Of a stretch of DNA of 64,000 bases, positions 12,288-20,688 are shown piece by piece. The notes below the pieces were generated by a model, which was not told where the DNA came from, ran no database searches, and worked only from the letters and a program-made list of their open reading frames with translations. Each line of letters begins with the position of its first letter. Within the stretch, counting starts at the first letter, position 1. A program made the translations under genes and the position numbers. The stretch is from contig JAAXCW010000010.1 in assembly GCA_013036095.1 (NCBI GenBank), positions 1-64,000 on the forward strand, in the 5' to 3' direction. The stretch is from Vulcanimicrobiota bacterium (lineage in GTDB: Bacteria > Vulcanimicrobiota > Vulcanimicrobiia > Vulcanimicrobiales > Vulcanimicrobiaceae).

Positions 12288-14150
12288 AACCAACTCGGTC
12301 GTCAGCGCGATCAAAAATCCGCAAGCGAGCATGGACGTCACCAGCGGAGTGATGCCCAAGTTTCGCCGCAGCACGGCCCAGATTTCGCCGATCACGAAGA
12401 CGAGCGCGCCGATCGCGGTTGCTAAAAATAAGACCGAGAGAACCGGCGATTGAAACGTGTACCCGACGACGGTTCCTAGGAACGTCGGGCCACCTGCGAC
12501 GAGGCCGGCCAAGCCGAGCTGCGGCCACGACGGAATGACGCGTCCCGAAAGCGGCGCCGCAATGCCGAAGCCTTCGGTCGCATTGTGCAGAGCAAACCCG
12601 ATAATCAGTCCCACCGCAATCGCGGTTGCGCCGCTGGCGGCCGAGGCTCCGATAGCAAGGCCTTCCGCGAAATTATGCGCGCCGATCCCAATCGCGATGA
12701 CCGCAGCCAGCACCAGCGGCTGATGGATCGACGACGCAGCGTGGCTGCTGAGTTTGTTCGCAACAAAACCTAAACCGACCAGCCCCGCGAACAAGCCGCC
12801 CACATAAGCGGCCGCGAGCGACATGACTTCCCACGGCGCGCCCCCGCCGTGCCAGAAACGCGCCGCGCGCACCAGGGGCGCGGTAGCGCTTCCCGCGATT
12901 TCAACCACGAGGTAAACGAGGATCCCGATTGCCAGCGCGTTCAACGCGGCCATAACGGCGGGCGAGACGTTGCGCATGCGCGCCACCGGCAATCCGAGAA
13001 ATATCGTGAGCCCCGCGATCGCGCCCAAGAGAACCGTCATGCCGAATGACAGGCCACCCTGCGCGCGGCCGAATGAGGGCAGCATCGCACGCATTGCCGA
13101 GTTCATTGCCGCGCCGGTGTAGTGCGTACCCTGGTAATGAATCGCGGTGACTAAGCCGTCAGGCATGCCCGACCCGTCCTCGGTGTGATCGATCACGTGA
13201 CAGTGCACGAGCCACGTTCCGGGCGGCTGGTTCGCTAAGATGACGACGTCCACGCGCTGACCGGGTGCAAGGAGAACCGTATCCTCGATATCTTGGTACG
13301 TCACCGGCTGCGCGTCGCGGGCAACGATCCGCTGATAATGCCCGTGCGTGTGCATGGTGTGCATGTTTTCGCCCGAGATGTTGATCCAGCGGAGGCGCAC
13401 GCGCTGACCTTTGCGCACCTCGATCGGAGTTGTAAACGGATACTCTTTTCCGTTGATCGTGAAATGATTTTCGCTCAAACTTTGGATCGCCCAGGATGAG
13501 AGCACCTCGACGTAGTCGCGGTCCGATCGCTCCGAAGGCGACACGTGCGCCGGCAAGACGACAATCGCGCCGTACAATCCGCTGTTGACCATCTCTTCGT
13601 TGTCGTGCGAATGATAGATGAACGTGCCGGGGGTATCCGCGGTGAAAACGTAACGGTAGGATTGGCCCTGCGTGACGACCGGCTGTGAAATGCCCGCCAC
13701 GCCGTCCATACTCACCGGAACCTCGTGAATGCCATGCAGATGCACCGTGTCCGGCGTGCTCTGCTCATTGCGGTAGTCGATCACGACGCGATCGCCCTGA
13801 TGCACCACCAGGGTCGGACCGGGCACCACGCCGTTGTACGTTTTTGCCAGCACCGTCAGCCCGGGCTGAAGCGTCCAGGGCGCCTCACGCTCGACGAGAT
13901 GAAAAGTACGCGTGCGGCCGCTCGACTCCGCGACCGCCCCGAAGGTGCCGTCTTCGCGGCGCGCCAGCCGGGACTCGCCTGGGTAGGGGGTCGCGGTGGG
14001 GATGGCTCCGCGCATAGGCTGCATGCCGATCGATGCCGGATTGACCCCGGCGGTCGTCTCGTCCGTGTCCGCCCAAGCCGGGGCGGCGCCCAGGGCTCCC
14101 AAGACCAGTGCGAAGGCGAATAAGCCTCGCCTGACATTTGAATTCGGCAC
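12270..14150 (-). CDS. Multicopper oxidase fused to ZIP-family metal transporter
   Basis: The 626-residue protein has a signal peptide (cleavage near AWA-DTD). Residues about 70-345 form a two-cupredoxin multicopper oxidase with all four HxH copper motifs: HLHG (137-140), YHSH (179-182), MHTHGH (266-271) and HCHVIDH (317-323), plus axial Met 329. From about 365 to the end there are eight membrane spans of a ZIP (ZupT/GufA-like) transporter, with HNFAEG at 492-497 and HNATEG at 522-527, the metal-site motifs of spans 4 and 5. The oxidase would sit in the periplasm and could oxidise Cu(I), Fe(II) or Mn(II) before uptake. The ends overlap copy 1 of the PDZ/GAF receptor by 18 bases, convergently. 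Confidence 0.9.
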   Translation of the reverse strand: MPNSNVRRGLFAFALVLGALGAAPAWADTDETTAGVNPASIGMQPMRGAIPTATPYPGESRLARREDGTFGAVAESSGRTRTFHLVEREAPWTLQPGLTVLAKTYNGVVPGPTLVVHQGDRVVIDYRNEQSTPDTVHLHGIHEVPVSMDGVAGISQPVVTQGQSYRYVFTADTPGTFIYHSHDNEEMVNSGLYGAIVVLPAHVSPSERSDRDYVEVLSSWAIQSLSENHFTINGKEYPFTTPIEVRKGQRVRLRWINISGENMHTMHTHGHYQRIVARDAQPVTYQDIEDTVLLAPGQRVDVVILANQPPGTWLVHCHVIDHTEDGSGMPDGLVTAIHYQGTHYTGAAMNSAMRAMLPSFGRAQGGLSFGMTVLLGAIAGLTIFLGLPVARMRNVSPAVMAALNALAIGILVYLVVEIAGSATAPLVRAARFWHGGGAPWEVMSLAAAYVGGLFAGLVGLGFVANKLSSHAASSIHQPLVLAAVIAIGIGAHNFAEGLAIGASAASGATAIAVGLIIGFALHNATEGFGIAAPLSGRVIPSWPQLGLAGLVAGGPTFLGTVVGYTFQSPVLSVLFLATAIGALVFVIGEIWAVLRRNLGITPLVTSMLACGFLIALTTELVLDLSG

Positions 14151-14191
14151 GCCTAATTGTTCCGGAAAGGGGCCGGTTTCGCCCTCTTATC

Positions 14192-14380
14192 TCACCAGAG
14201 TTTGCCGCCGCCCACCAAGATATACAGAATTGGCCCAATGCCCCAGACGATCGAAAAAATACCCCAGATGAACTTCTGAGCCATCGTCAGGTCATCGCGG
14301 CCGGCAAGATCGATCATCACCAATATCCATGCAACTGGGTGCAGGATTATCGCGATGAAGATCTCGACCAGCAACTTCAT
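14192..14380 (-). CDS. Small two-span membrane protein (62 aa)
   Basis: A 62-residue protein with two hydrophobic spans (about residues 3-24 and 37-57) joined by a charged loop (DLAGRDDLTMAQK). The motif HPVAWILVMIDL and the second helix resemble small PLDc_N/DUF-type membrane proteins, but I cannot assign a family. Its start at 14380 is 36 bases from the likely start of the divergent MFS gene, so the short gap must hold promoters for both. No clear promoter is visible. Confidence 0.7.
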   Translation of the reverse strand: MKLLVEIFIAIILHPVAWILVMIDLAGRDDLTMAQKFIWGIFSIVWGIGPILYILVGGGKLW

Positions 14381-14416
14381 GCCATCACTATATGCGATTC
14401 GGCGGCCGCGGCCCTA

Positions 14417-15913
14417 GTGTCTAATCCTTTCCGCGCGCGCGCGAACGCGCCGGTCGCGCTGATCACGATCACCGTCATGCTCGGCCTCATCATGGCGATT
14501 ATCGACGCCACGATCGTGAACGTGGCGCTGAACGACATCGCGGGCAATTTGGGTGCGTCGATCGACGAGGTCGCTTGGGTGGCGACAGGCTACATTCTGG
14601 CAAGCGTCGTCGTCATGCCGCTCAACGGCTGGCTGACCGCTTATCTCGGACGCAAAAATTTCTATGCCGGCTGCCTGGCCATCTTTACGATCGCGTCGCT
14701 GCTTTGCGGAACGGCGCACAGTATTTGGCAACTCGTCTTTTACCGCGTCATTCAAGGATTCGGCGGCGGCGCGCTGCAGCCGACCGCGCAGGCGATCTTG
14801 TTCGAAACCTACCCGCCCGCAAAACGCGGTGCGGCGATGGCAATTTTCGGCCTGGGCGCGATGGTGGGACCGGCAGTCGGCCCCACGCTGGGCGGATACA
14901 TCATTGATAACTACACCTGGCCGCTCATCTTCTACATCAATATTCCGATCGGCATCGCGGCGTTCTTGATGACGCTCATGTTTATTCCGAATCCGCACTT
15001 CTTGGAAAAGCCGAAAGGCGGCATCGATTGGATAGGCCTTGGTTTGCTAACCGCCGGCTTGGCGTCTCTGCAGTACGTGCTCGAGCGCGGGCAACACGAC
15101 GATTGGTTTGACTCCGGCACGATCTGGACGCTGTCGATCGTCGCGCTTGTCACGCTGGCGTGGTTTATTTACAAGACAATGCGCGACCGGTATCCGCTCG
15201 TGGATATCCGCGTCTTTCGATTCAGGACGTTTACCATTGGCAACATCATCGGCATCGTGTTGGGATTCGGGTTATTCGGAACGAGCTTGATCCTGCCGCT
15301 GTTTTTTCAGACCGTTCTCGGATTCAATGCGTTTCAAACGGGTATGGCGCTGCTGCCGGGTGCGATCGCGACCGCGATCAGCATGCTCATGGTCGGAGCT
15401 TTGATGCGCTTCGTCGACTCGCGCGCGATGGTGATCTTCGGCATGCTGCTCTTTGGTCTGTCCACGTGGTGGATGGGCGGTCTCACGCAAGATGCAGGCT
15501 ATTGGGATGTTTTTTGGCCGCGGGTCTGGCAAGGGCTGGCGCTCGGTTTCATGTTCGTGCCGCTGACGACGGTAACGCTGGGAGCGGTTCCTAAGGAAGA
15601 GCTTGCCGGCGCGACCGGCGTCTCGGCGCTGATCCGCCAGCTCGGCGGCAGTTTCGGCATCGCGATTCTCACCACACTGCTCGCCCGGCAGAGTGCGATC
15701 GCTTGGAGCGAGCTCTCTTCGGGCGTGACCAACGCACACGGCTATTCTATACCGGTTCTCACGAGTTTGGTCGCGCAGCAGTCAGCGGTCAACGCCTACG
15801 ATTATCTCTTCAGACTCTCCGCGATCATCTTCTTCGTCTGCGCGCCGCTTGTGATCTTCATGCGCCCCTCGCGACGGGCCGCCGCGGTTGCGGCGGCAAT
15901 GGCGGCCGAATAG
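14417..15913 (+). CDS. MFS multidrug exporter, DHA2 (EmrB/QacA) family
   Basis: The product has 14 predicted spans and DHA2 hallmarks: span 1 with MAIIDATIVNVALNDI (motif D1), ATGYILASVVVMPLNGWL, motif A (LTAYLGRKNF) and motif C (GLGAMVGPAVGPTLGGYI, here GPAVGPTLGG). Such proteins export drugs or toxic compounds using the proton gradient. The frame is open upstream to 14138, but that part overlaps the divergent 62-aa gene on the other strand and does not look like a transporter N-terminus. I chose the GTG at 14417 (VSNPFRARANAP), which puts span 1 about 18 residues in and gives 498 residues, normal for the family. Confidence 0.88.
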   Translation: MSNPFRARANAPVALITITVMLGLIMAIIDATIVNVALNDIAGNLGASIDEVAWVATGYILASVVVMPLNGWLTAYLGRKNFYAGCLAIFTIASLLCGTAHSIWQLVFYRVIQGFGGGALQPTAQAILFETYPPAKRGAAMAIFGLGAMVGPAVGPTLGGYIIDNYTWPLIFYINIPIGIAAFLMTLMFIPNPHFLEKPKGGIDWIGLGLLTAGLASLQYVLERGQHDDWFDSGTIWTLSIVALVTLAWFIYKTMRDRYPLVDIRVFRFRTFTIGNIIGIVLGFGLFGTSLILPLFFQTVLGFNAFQTGMALLPGAIATAISMLMVGALMRFVDSRAMVIFGMLLFGLSTWWMGGLTQDAGYWDVFWPRVWQGLALGFMFVPLTTVTLGAVPKEELAGATGVSALIRQLGGSFGIAILTTLLARQSAIAWSELSSGVTNAHGYSIPVLTSLVAQQSAVNAYDYLFRLSAIIFFVCAPLVIFMRPSRRAAAVAAAMAAE

Positions 15914-15982
15914 CCGGCGAGAGGCCACCGGGGCCCCCCCAACAAAAGGTTCCTAGACCATCGGTCCAAACGAGGCGAGCTC

Positions 15983-17746
15983 ATGAGAATCGTCGTCATT
16001 TTTCTTGCGATTGCCGCCATTGGACTTGGCTGCTACGATATGGCGAATCCGTATCGCGTCGGCATGTTCGGCTTTGACAGCACAACGGCAAATAACGGCG
16101 ATCAAGTCCTAACGAGCATCTATCCTGATTCCCCGGCTGAGCGGGCGGGATTGCGGCCCGGAGACGTTTGGCTCTTGACGATGCCGGCGCGCGCCGCGCT
16201 CGACGCAAATTTCAAGCGCGCCGGTCAGACGGTTATTCTTCCAATCCTTCAACACGGAGTACTCGGCGACGTCAAGCTCGTGGCCGCCGAGTATAAGAGC
16301 CTGAAGCCTCTCGAAGAGGGCCCGCTGACTCTGTCCTTACTTACTATTTTCGCCCTAACAGGTGTGCTGGTCGCAATTCGGGGCGCCCGGCGGCGCGATG
16401 TAGGCTTACTTGCTCTGTTCTTTTCCGGTTACGGTCTGAGTATGGCGCTTTTATGGTTTGGCGACGTGGCGCCTTCGCCGCTCCTCGCGTTTGCCGGAAC
16501 CGTATTGAATCAGGTGACCAGCCTGTGCGTTTACTACTTCCTCTTGCTATTCATCGCGTGTTTTCCACCGGTTGTTTCCCGGCTGCGCGTCGCGATTGCT
16601 GGCGTCGCGCTTCCGCTCATTCTGCTCGCAGGCCTTGCCAGCGCGTGGACAGACCTGACATCGTTTGTGGCGCACGACCAGCTTTTCCAAATTGCCGGGT
16701 CCGTTGCACCAGCGTGGTTCGGAAACCTCACCTGGGCGATTGTTTCCCTTATCCTTCTCGCAGGAGCCATTGAAGGGCTCATCCGCGTAGACGAAGAGCA
16801 CCGCGCGCAGGCGCGCTGGGTCGGGGGCGCAGTGATGCTGTCGCAGGCTGCGTGGCTCATAACCAATTTTACGCTGTTGGCAAATCCGAATCCGCAGCCC
16901 TGGTCAGCGTGGATGTCTCTTTTTCAGGACGTTCCGCTGCTCGCGATCGCCTACGCAATTTTGAGGCACCGGCTCGTCGATGTTACGATCGTCTTCAGTC
17001 GCGCGGCCGTCTTCGGTTTCGTCTCTCTTACGCTGGTCGCGCTGTTTGTCGCCGGCGAATGGGTCGCAGCTCAAATTCTCGAGCGAGGGCTCGGGGCGGC
17101 GGCCGCAAACGGGTGGCTTGGCAAAGCGGTACCGCTGGGCGTGGCGTTGCTGGTCGGTCTTTCGGCGCGCTCGGTCCACGCGGTGGTTGATCGGCAGTTG
17201 AACGCACTATTTTTCGGTAAACGCGCGCAGGCGCTGTCGGCTATCCGCCGGTTGGCGCTCGAAGCCGACGTCGTCACTGATACCGAATCACTGCTAACGC
17301 TGACGTTTGAATCGGTTCGCGAAAACATAGAAGGGCGCTACGCCGCCATCTATATCGCGGCAAGCGGGCCCTACGAGTGCGTTCGATCATCAAACGAGAT
17401 ACTTCCGAGGCGGCTGGAACTTAACGATGCGGCAGTCGTTCGACTGCGCCGCTGGAACGAGCCTTTCGAATTAGAGTTTGGTTCGCACGTGTTGAGCGAA
17501 GCGCTGCTTCTTCCGATGAGCGTCCGCGGCTCGTTGCTGGGCTTCATCGCCTGCGGACCAAAACGCGAACGGACGCACTACTTGAGCGAGGAGATCGATG
17601 CGCTCGCTTTGGTCGCGCACCGCGTCGGAACGGCCTATGAATTGCTTTCCCGAGCGGTGCCCGAAGGCATTGCCGAGGTCGATATTGCCGTTCTTCGGGA
17701 TCTTATCCGCGCCGAGATGCTAGCGTTTAGCGTTCAGCCGACATAG
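15983..17746 (+). CDS. PDZ / multi-span membrane / GAF receptor without kinase domain (copy 2)
   Basis: A 587-residue paralog of the protein at 10566-12287. Order: one span (residues 3-20), PDZ domain (about 30-105, SIYPDSPAERAGLRPGDVWLL), eight further spans (about 112-380), then a GAF-like domain (about 420-570) ending SLLGFIACGPKRERTHY. A catalytic transmitter domain is missing. The ATG is preceded by GAGGCGAG. A threonine aldolase frame follows directly in the same reading frame after the TAG stop at 17744-17746. The two receptors probably sense envelope or membrane signals. Confidence 0.75.
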   Translation: MRIVVIFLAIAAIGLGCYDMANPYRVGMFGFDSTTANNGDQVLTSIYPDSPAERAGLRPGDVWLLTMPARAALDANFKRAGQTVILPILQHGVLGDVKLVAAEYKSLKPLEEGPLTLSLLTIFALTGVLVAIRGARRRDVGLLALFFSGYGLSMALLWFGDVAPSPLLAFAGTVLNQVTSLCVYYFLLLFIACFPPVVSRLRVAIAGVALPLILLAGLASAWTDLTSFVAHDQLFQIAGSVAPAWFGNLTWAIVSLILLAGAIEGLIRVDEEHRAQARWVGGAVMLSQAAWLITNFTLLANPNPQPWSAWMSLFQDVPLLAIAYAILRHRLVDVTIVFSRAAVFGFVSLTLVALFVAGEWVAAQILERGLGAAAANGWLGKAVPLGVALLVGLSARSVHAVVDRQLNALFFGKRAQALSAIRRLALEADVVTDTESLLTLTFESVRENIEGRYAAIYIAASGPYECVRSSNEILPRRLELNDAAVVRLRRWNEPFELEFGSHVLSEALLLPMSVRGSLLGFIACGPKRERTHYLSEEIDALALVAHRVGTAYELLSRAVPEGIAEVDIAVLRDLIRAEMLAFSVQPT

Positions 17747-17755
17747 GCGGGGCCT

Positions 17756-18784
17756 ATTCGCACTTTCGCCAGCGACAACAACGCGCCGATCGCCGCCGAG
17801 ATCCTGCAAGCGATTATCGAAGCCAACGACGGCGACGCTGTGGGCTACGGGCACGATCCGTACACCGAGCGCGCGAAGGCGGCGTTCCGAGAGATCTTCG
17901 GAGCCGAGAGCGATATCTATTTCACGTTCAACGGCACCGGCGCCAACGTCGTAGCGTTGAGTTGCTTGACGCAGCCGTACGAGGCTGTCATCTGTCCGGC
18001 CACCGCACATCTGCAGACCGACGAATGCGGCGCTTTCGAGCGGTTTGCCGGGTGCAAATTATTGGCGGTTGAATGCGAAGACGGAAAACTGACGCTCGAG
18101 CATCTCAAAGCTTTCGGACATCCATCGCGCGAAGAGCATCACGTCCAGCCGCGTGTCGTGTCGATCTCGCAATCGACTGAATTGGGGACGCTGTACGAGC
18201 CGGCCGAGCTGCGCGAGCTCTGCGAGTACGCACATGCCCAAGAGTGGTATGTCCACATGGACGGCGCCCGCATTTCGAATGCCGCGGCGGCTCTCGAGTT
18301 GGGACTGCGCGAAGCTTCGCGCGACCTGGGGATCGACGTCCTGAGTTTCGGCGGAACGAAAAACGGGCTGCTCGGTGGCGAGGCCGTCGTCTTCTTCGAC
18401 GGCACTCTGCACCGCGGCGCCGCTCCGTTCGCGCGCAAGCAAGGAATGCAGCTCGCTTCGAAGATGCGATTCATCGCGGCGCAATTTCTAGCGCTGTTGC
18501 AGGATGAGCGCTGGCGCCGCTATGCCGCTCGCGCCAACGCTATGGCCAAGAAATTGGAGAGTGGCGTCGCGGGCATCGGCGGCGTGCGCATCACGCGGCC
18601 CGTGCACTGCAACGCCGTCTTCGCGACGCTCGACCGTCGCGCGATCGAACGCATACAAAAGCGCTTCTTCTTTTACGTGTTCGACGAAACGCTGCCCGAA
18701 GTGCGCTGGATGACGCACCACGGCACCCGCGATGAAGACGTCGACGCATTCTGCAAAGCCGTCGCCGAAAGCTTAGCGCAGTAG
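17756..18784 (+). CDS. Low-specificity L-threonine aldolase family, probable ATT start
   Basis: A PLP enzyme of the threonine aldolase/beta-eliminating lyase family, which splits L-threonine or allo-threonine to glycine and acetaldehyde. The PLP lysine lies in SFGGTKNGLLGG, and HMDGARISNAAAAL is the conserved Asp-Gly-Ala-Arg block. The first canonical start is GTG at 17840. However, the 28 codons before it encode FASDNNAPIAAEILQAI, the conserved family N-terminus. Upstream of that there is no ATG, GTG or TTG before the in-frame TAG of the previous gene. ATT at 17756, with GGCGGGG four bases before it, is the best start. The end overlaps the GT2 gene by 12 bases convergently. Confidence 0.85.
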   Translation: MRTFASDNNAPIAAEILQAIIEANDGDAVGYGHDPYTERAKAAFREIFGAESDIYFTFNGTGANVVALSCLTQPYEAVICPATAHLQTDECGAFERFAGCKLLAVECEDGKLTLEHLKAFGHPSREEHHVQPRVVSISQSTELGTLYEPAELRELCEYAHAQEWYVHMDGARISNAAAALELGLREASRDLGIDVLSFGGTKNGLLGGEAVVFFDGTLHRGAAPFARKQGMQLASKMRFIAAQFLALLQDERWRRYAARANAMAKKLESGVAGIGGVRITRPVHCNAVFATLDRRAIERIQKRFFFYVFDETLPEVRWMTHHGTRDEDVDAFCKAVAESLAQ

Positions 18785-19660
18785 GCTCCGGGCGATTGGA
18801 TTCAAGAAGCGCGATCGCCAGCGCTGTTCGTAATTGAGTTTGAACGCAAAGTTGCGGGCGCGCACTAGCGGCGGTTGCGCGGCGCGCGCCAGCTCCCGCG
18901 CGCGAGCTTGCTCCCGCGCATACTCGTCCTTCAGTCGGGCAACAACTCCTCGCGCGGCGGGCGGATGCTGCCCGGTGAACCGCAGTACGAGCGGCCAAAT
19001 GCTGCGAAAGTAGGCCGCCGGATCGATCATATCCAGCTGTTCCTCAGGCACCACCTCACCGGTCTGCCCGAGGCCCGCGTACTGCCGCCCCTTTTCCGCA
19101 TGCCGCCGCGGCGGCAGCACGTGCCCGTAGTGCGCGTAGACGTATGGCAGTGCCAGCCTCCGCCCGTCGAGTCCACGCAGCTGTTCGTGAACCGCTCCCT
19201 CCCAGCGCACGCCGGGCTTCACGCGGAAAAATGCCATCCGCCGCTCGATCGACGTGTAAAGATCGAATGATTGAAAAAAGTGCCACGTGTATCCGTCCAC
19301 GAAATCATATGCATCGGGCGCGGCATCCAAATTACGCGTGATGCGCCGGAACGCTTCGCCGTGTACTTCGTCGGCGTCAACGAAAACGGCCCAGAGTCCG
19401 CCGCCGATTTGCGCGTGCAGGTCCAGGCAGCGATTGCGCGCCGCGGAAAAGTCCGTAAACGGCGCCCGATCGACGAAAAGGCGCCCGGTTCTCCCAAACC
19501 AACTCGCGCGCAACGTTTCGTCGTGCGGCGAAATGCCGCTGGAATTATCATTGACCACGAGCGCGTCCACGGCCCCGGCTAACGACTCGAGCAAAGATCC
19601 CAGGAACGGCTCGTCGCGCGATCCGACGATCAGATGCGCCGCGCAGCGCATCCCGCTCAT
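18773..19660 (-). CDS. Family 2 glycosyltransferase
   Basis: A GT-A-fold glycosyltransferase. It has an N-terminal strand (AHLIVGSRDEPFLGSLLESL), the nucleotide-binding end of GT2 (VVNDNSS), the metal-binding DxD-type site (AVFVDADEVHG) and a region with GVRWEGAVHEQL typical of lipopolysaccharide or polysaccharide GT2 members. I start it at the ATG 19660-19658, which overlaps the TGA of the upstream glycosyltransferase as ATGA; the frame is open to 19957 but that part lies inside the other gene. Likely role: building a surface glycan with the two GT4 neighbours. Confidence 0.85.
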   Translation of the reverse strand: MSGMRCAAHLIVGSRDEPFLGSLLESLAGAVDALVVNDNSSGISPHDETLRASWFGRTGRLFVDRAPFTDFSAARNRCLDLHAQIGGGLWAVFVDADEVHGEAFRRITRNLDAAPDAYDFVDGYTWHFFQSFDLYTSIERRMAFFRVKPGVRWEGAVHEQLRGLDGRRLALPYVYAHYGHVLPPRRHAEKGRQYAGLGQTGEVVPEEQLDMIDPAAYFRSIWPLVLRFTGQHPPAARGVVARLKDEYAREQARARELARAAQPPLVRARNFAFKLNYEQRWRSRFLNPIARSLLR

Positions 19661-20688
19661 GCGCACACTTCCGCAAGCACGTCGAGCGTCGCCCGTGTGG
19701 TCGCATCCCAGGAAAACTTTGCAGCCTGCTCGAGACCCCGCCGTGACAAGTCCGCGCGCAGCTTTTCCGAGGAGGCGACCTCGCGCAACGCGGTTTCCCA
19801 CGCGGCTACGCTGCGGGGTTCCTCGACGTACCGCGCGGCTTCGCCACAGACTTCCGGAAGCGATGCGACCCGTGAAACCACGGCAGGTGTGCCGCACGAC
19901 ATCGCCTCTAACGCCGGCAGTCCAAAACCTTCGTACAGCGTCGGGAATGCCAGACACAACGCGCCGCGGTACACGTCACAGAAACGTTCGGGACTCAGAT
20001 CGCGCAGGGCGATCACGTCAGCGGGAAGTTTCGCGCCGGTTACGATCGCAAGCGCGATGCCTTGCGATGCCAGCGAGTTGCGCCACGCGGCAAGCAGTGT
20101 CTCCACGTTCTTGCGTTCTTCAAGCGCGCCGACGTATAGCACGTACGGGCGGTCACGCAAAGCCGCAGGAAGTTCTTCCGGCTCTCCGGGCGAGAAGAGT
20201 TCGTCCGCCGCCAACGGGATGACCACGATCCGTTCCGGCCCGACGTCTAAGTGCATCTCAATGCCGCCCTTCGAAAAATGCGAATCGGCAATAATCCGGT
20301 CGGCCGTACGCGCGGAGATTTTGAAGGGCGCCTGCTGCGACCGGCGTTTATTCGGATCTTCCGCGGGATACGCGAACGGAGCGACGTCGTGCATGGTGAC
20401 GACGTTGCGTCGGCCGCCGCGAAAGAACGTTCCGTTCCAAGGATGCCACACGACCGCGGCACCGTGCGGAACGCGCGAGCGGAGATCGAACTCGCCCGAG
20501 CCGAGTTCTTGGGCCAGCGCGCGCTTCTTCAAGCCCGGCAGCGGATGCCGCACAAGCAGCGTCACCTTGCAGCCGCCGTTTGTGAGAATCCGCGAAAGGA
20601 CCGCGCGCAGATAGACGCCGATGCCGCGCCGGTCCGTCAGCAAATTATGAGCATCGACCGCGACGTGCACGGAGTTGAGTATGCCCAA
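19657..20688 (-). CDS. Family 4 glycosyltransferase
   Basis: A GT-B-fold retaining glycosyltransferase of 343 residues. The acceptor half starts VAVDAHNLLTDRRGIGVYLRAV. The donor half has PYVLYVGALEERKNVETLLAA and the E-x7-E block FPTLYEGFGLPALEAMSCGTPAV. It is translationally coupled (ATGA) to the GT2 gene. Its start overlaps, head to head, the start of a paralogous GT4 gene on the plus strand. A later start near 20671 (GTG, VHVAVDAH) would leave room for promoters between the two. Confidence 0.88.
   Translation of the reverse strand: MGILNSVHVAVDAHNLLTDRRGIGVYLRAVLSRILTNGGCKVTLLVRHPLPGLKKRALAQELGSGEFDLRSRVPHGAAVVWHPWNGTFFRGGRRNVVTMHDVAPFAYPAEDPNKRRSQQAPFKISARTADRIIADSHFSKGGIEMHLDVGPERIVVIPLAADELFSPGEPEELPAALRDRPYVLYVGALEERKNVETLLAAWRNSLASQGIALAIVTGAKLPADVIALRDLSPERFCDVYRGALCLAFPTLYEGFGLPALEAMSCGTPAVVSRVASLPEVCGEAARYVEEPRSVAAWETALREVASSEKLRADLSRRGLEQAAKFSWDATTRATLDVLAEVCA

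Noticed and set aside
14138-14416. N-terminal extension of the MFS exporter
   Set aside because: These 93 codons overlap the 62-aa gene on the other strand, lack transporter features, and the GTG at 14417 gives a normal start.
17744-17746. Readthrough fusion of the receptor and threonine aldolase
   Set aside because: The two frames are in register across a single TAG, but a membrane receptor joined to a soluble PLP enzyme is unlikely; ATT initiation is simpler.
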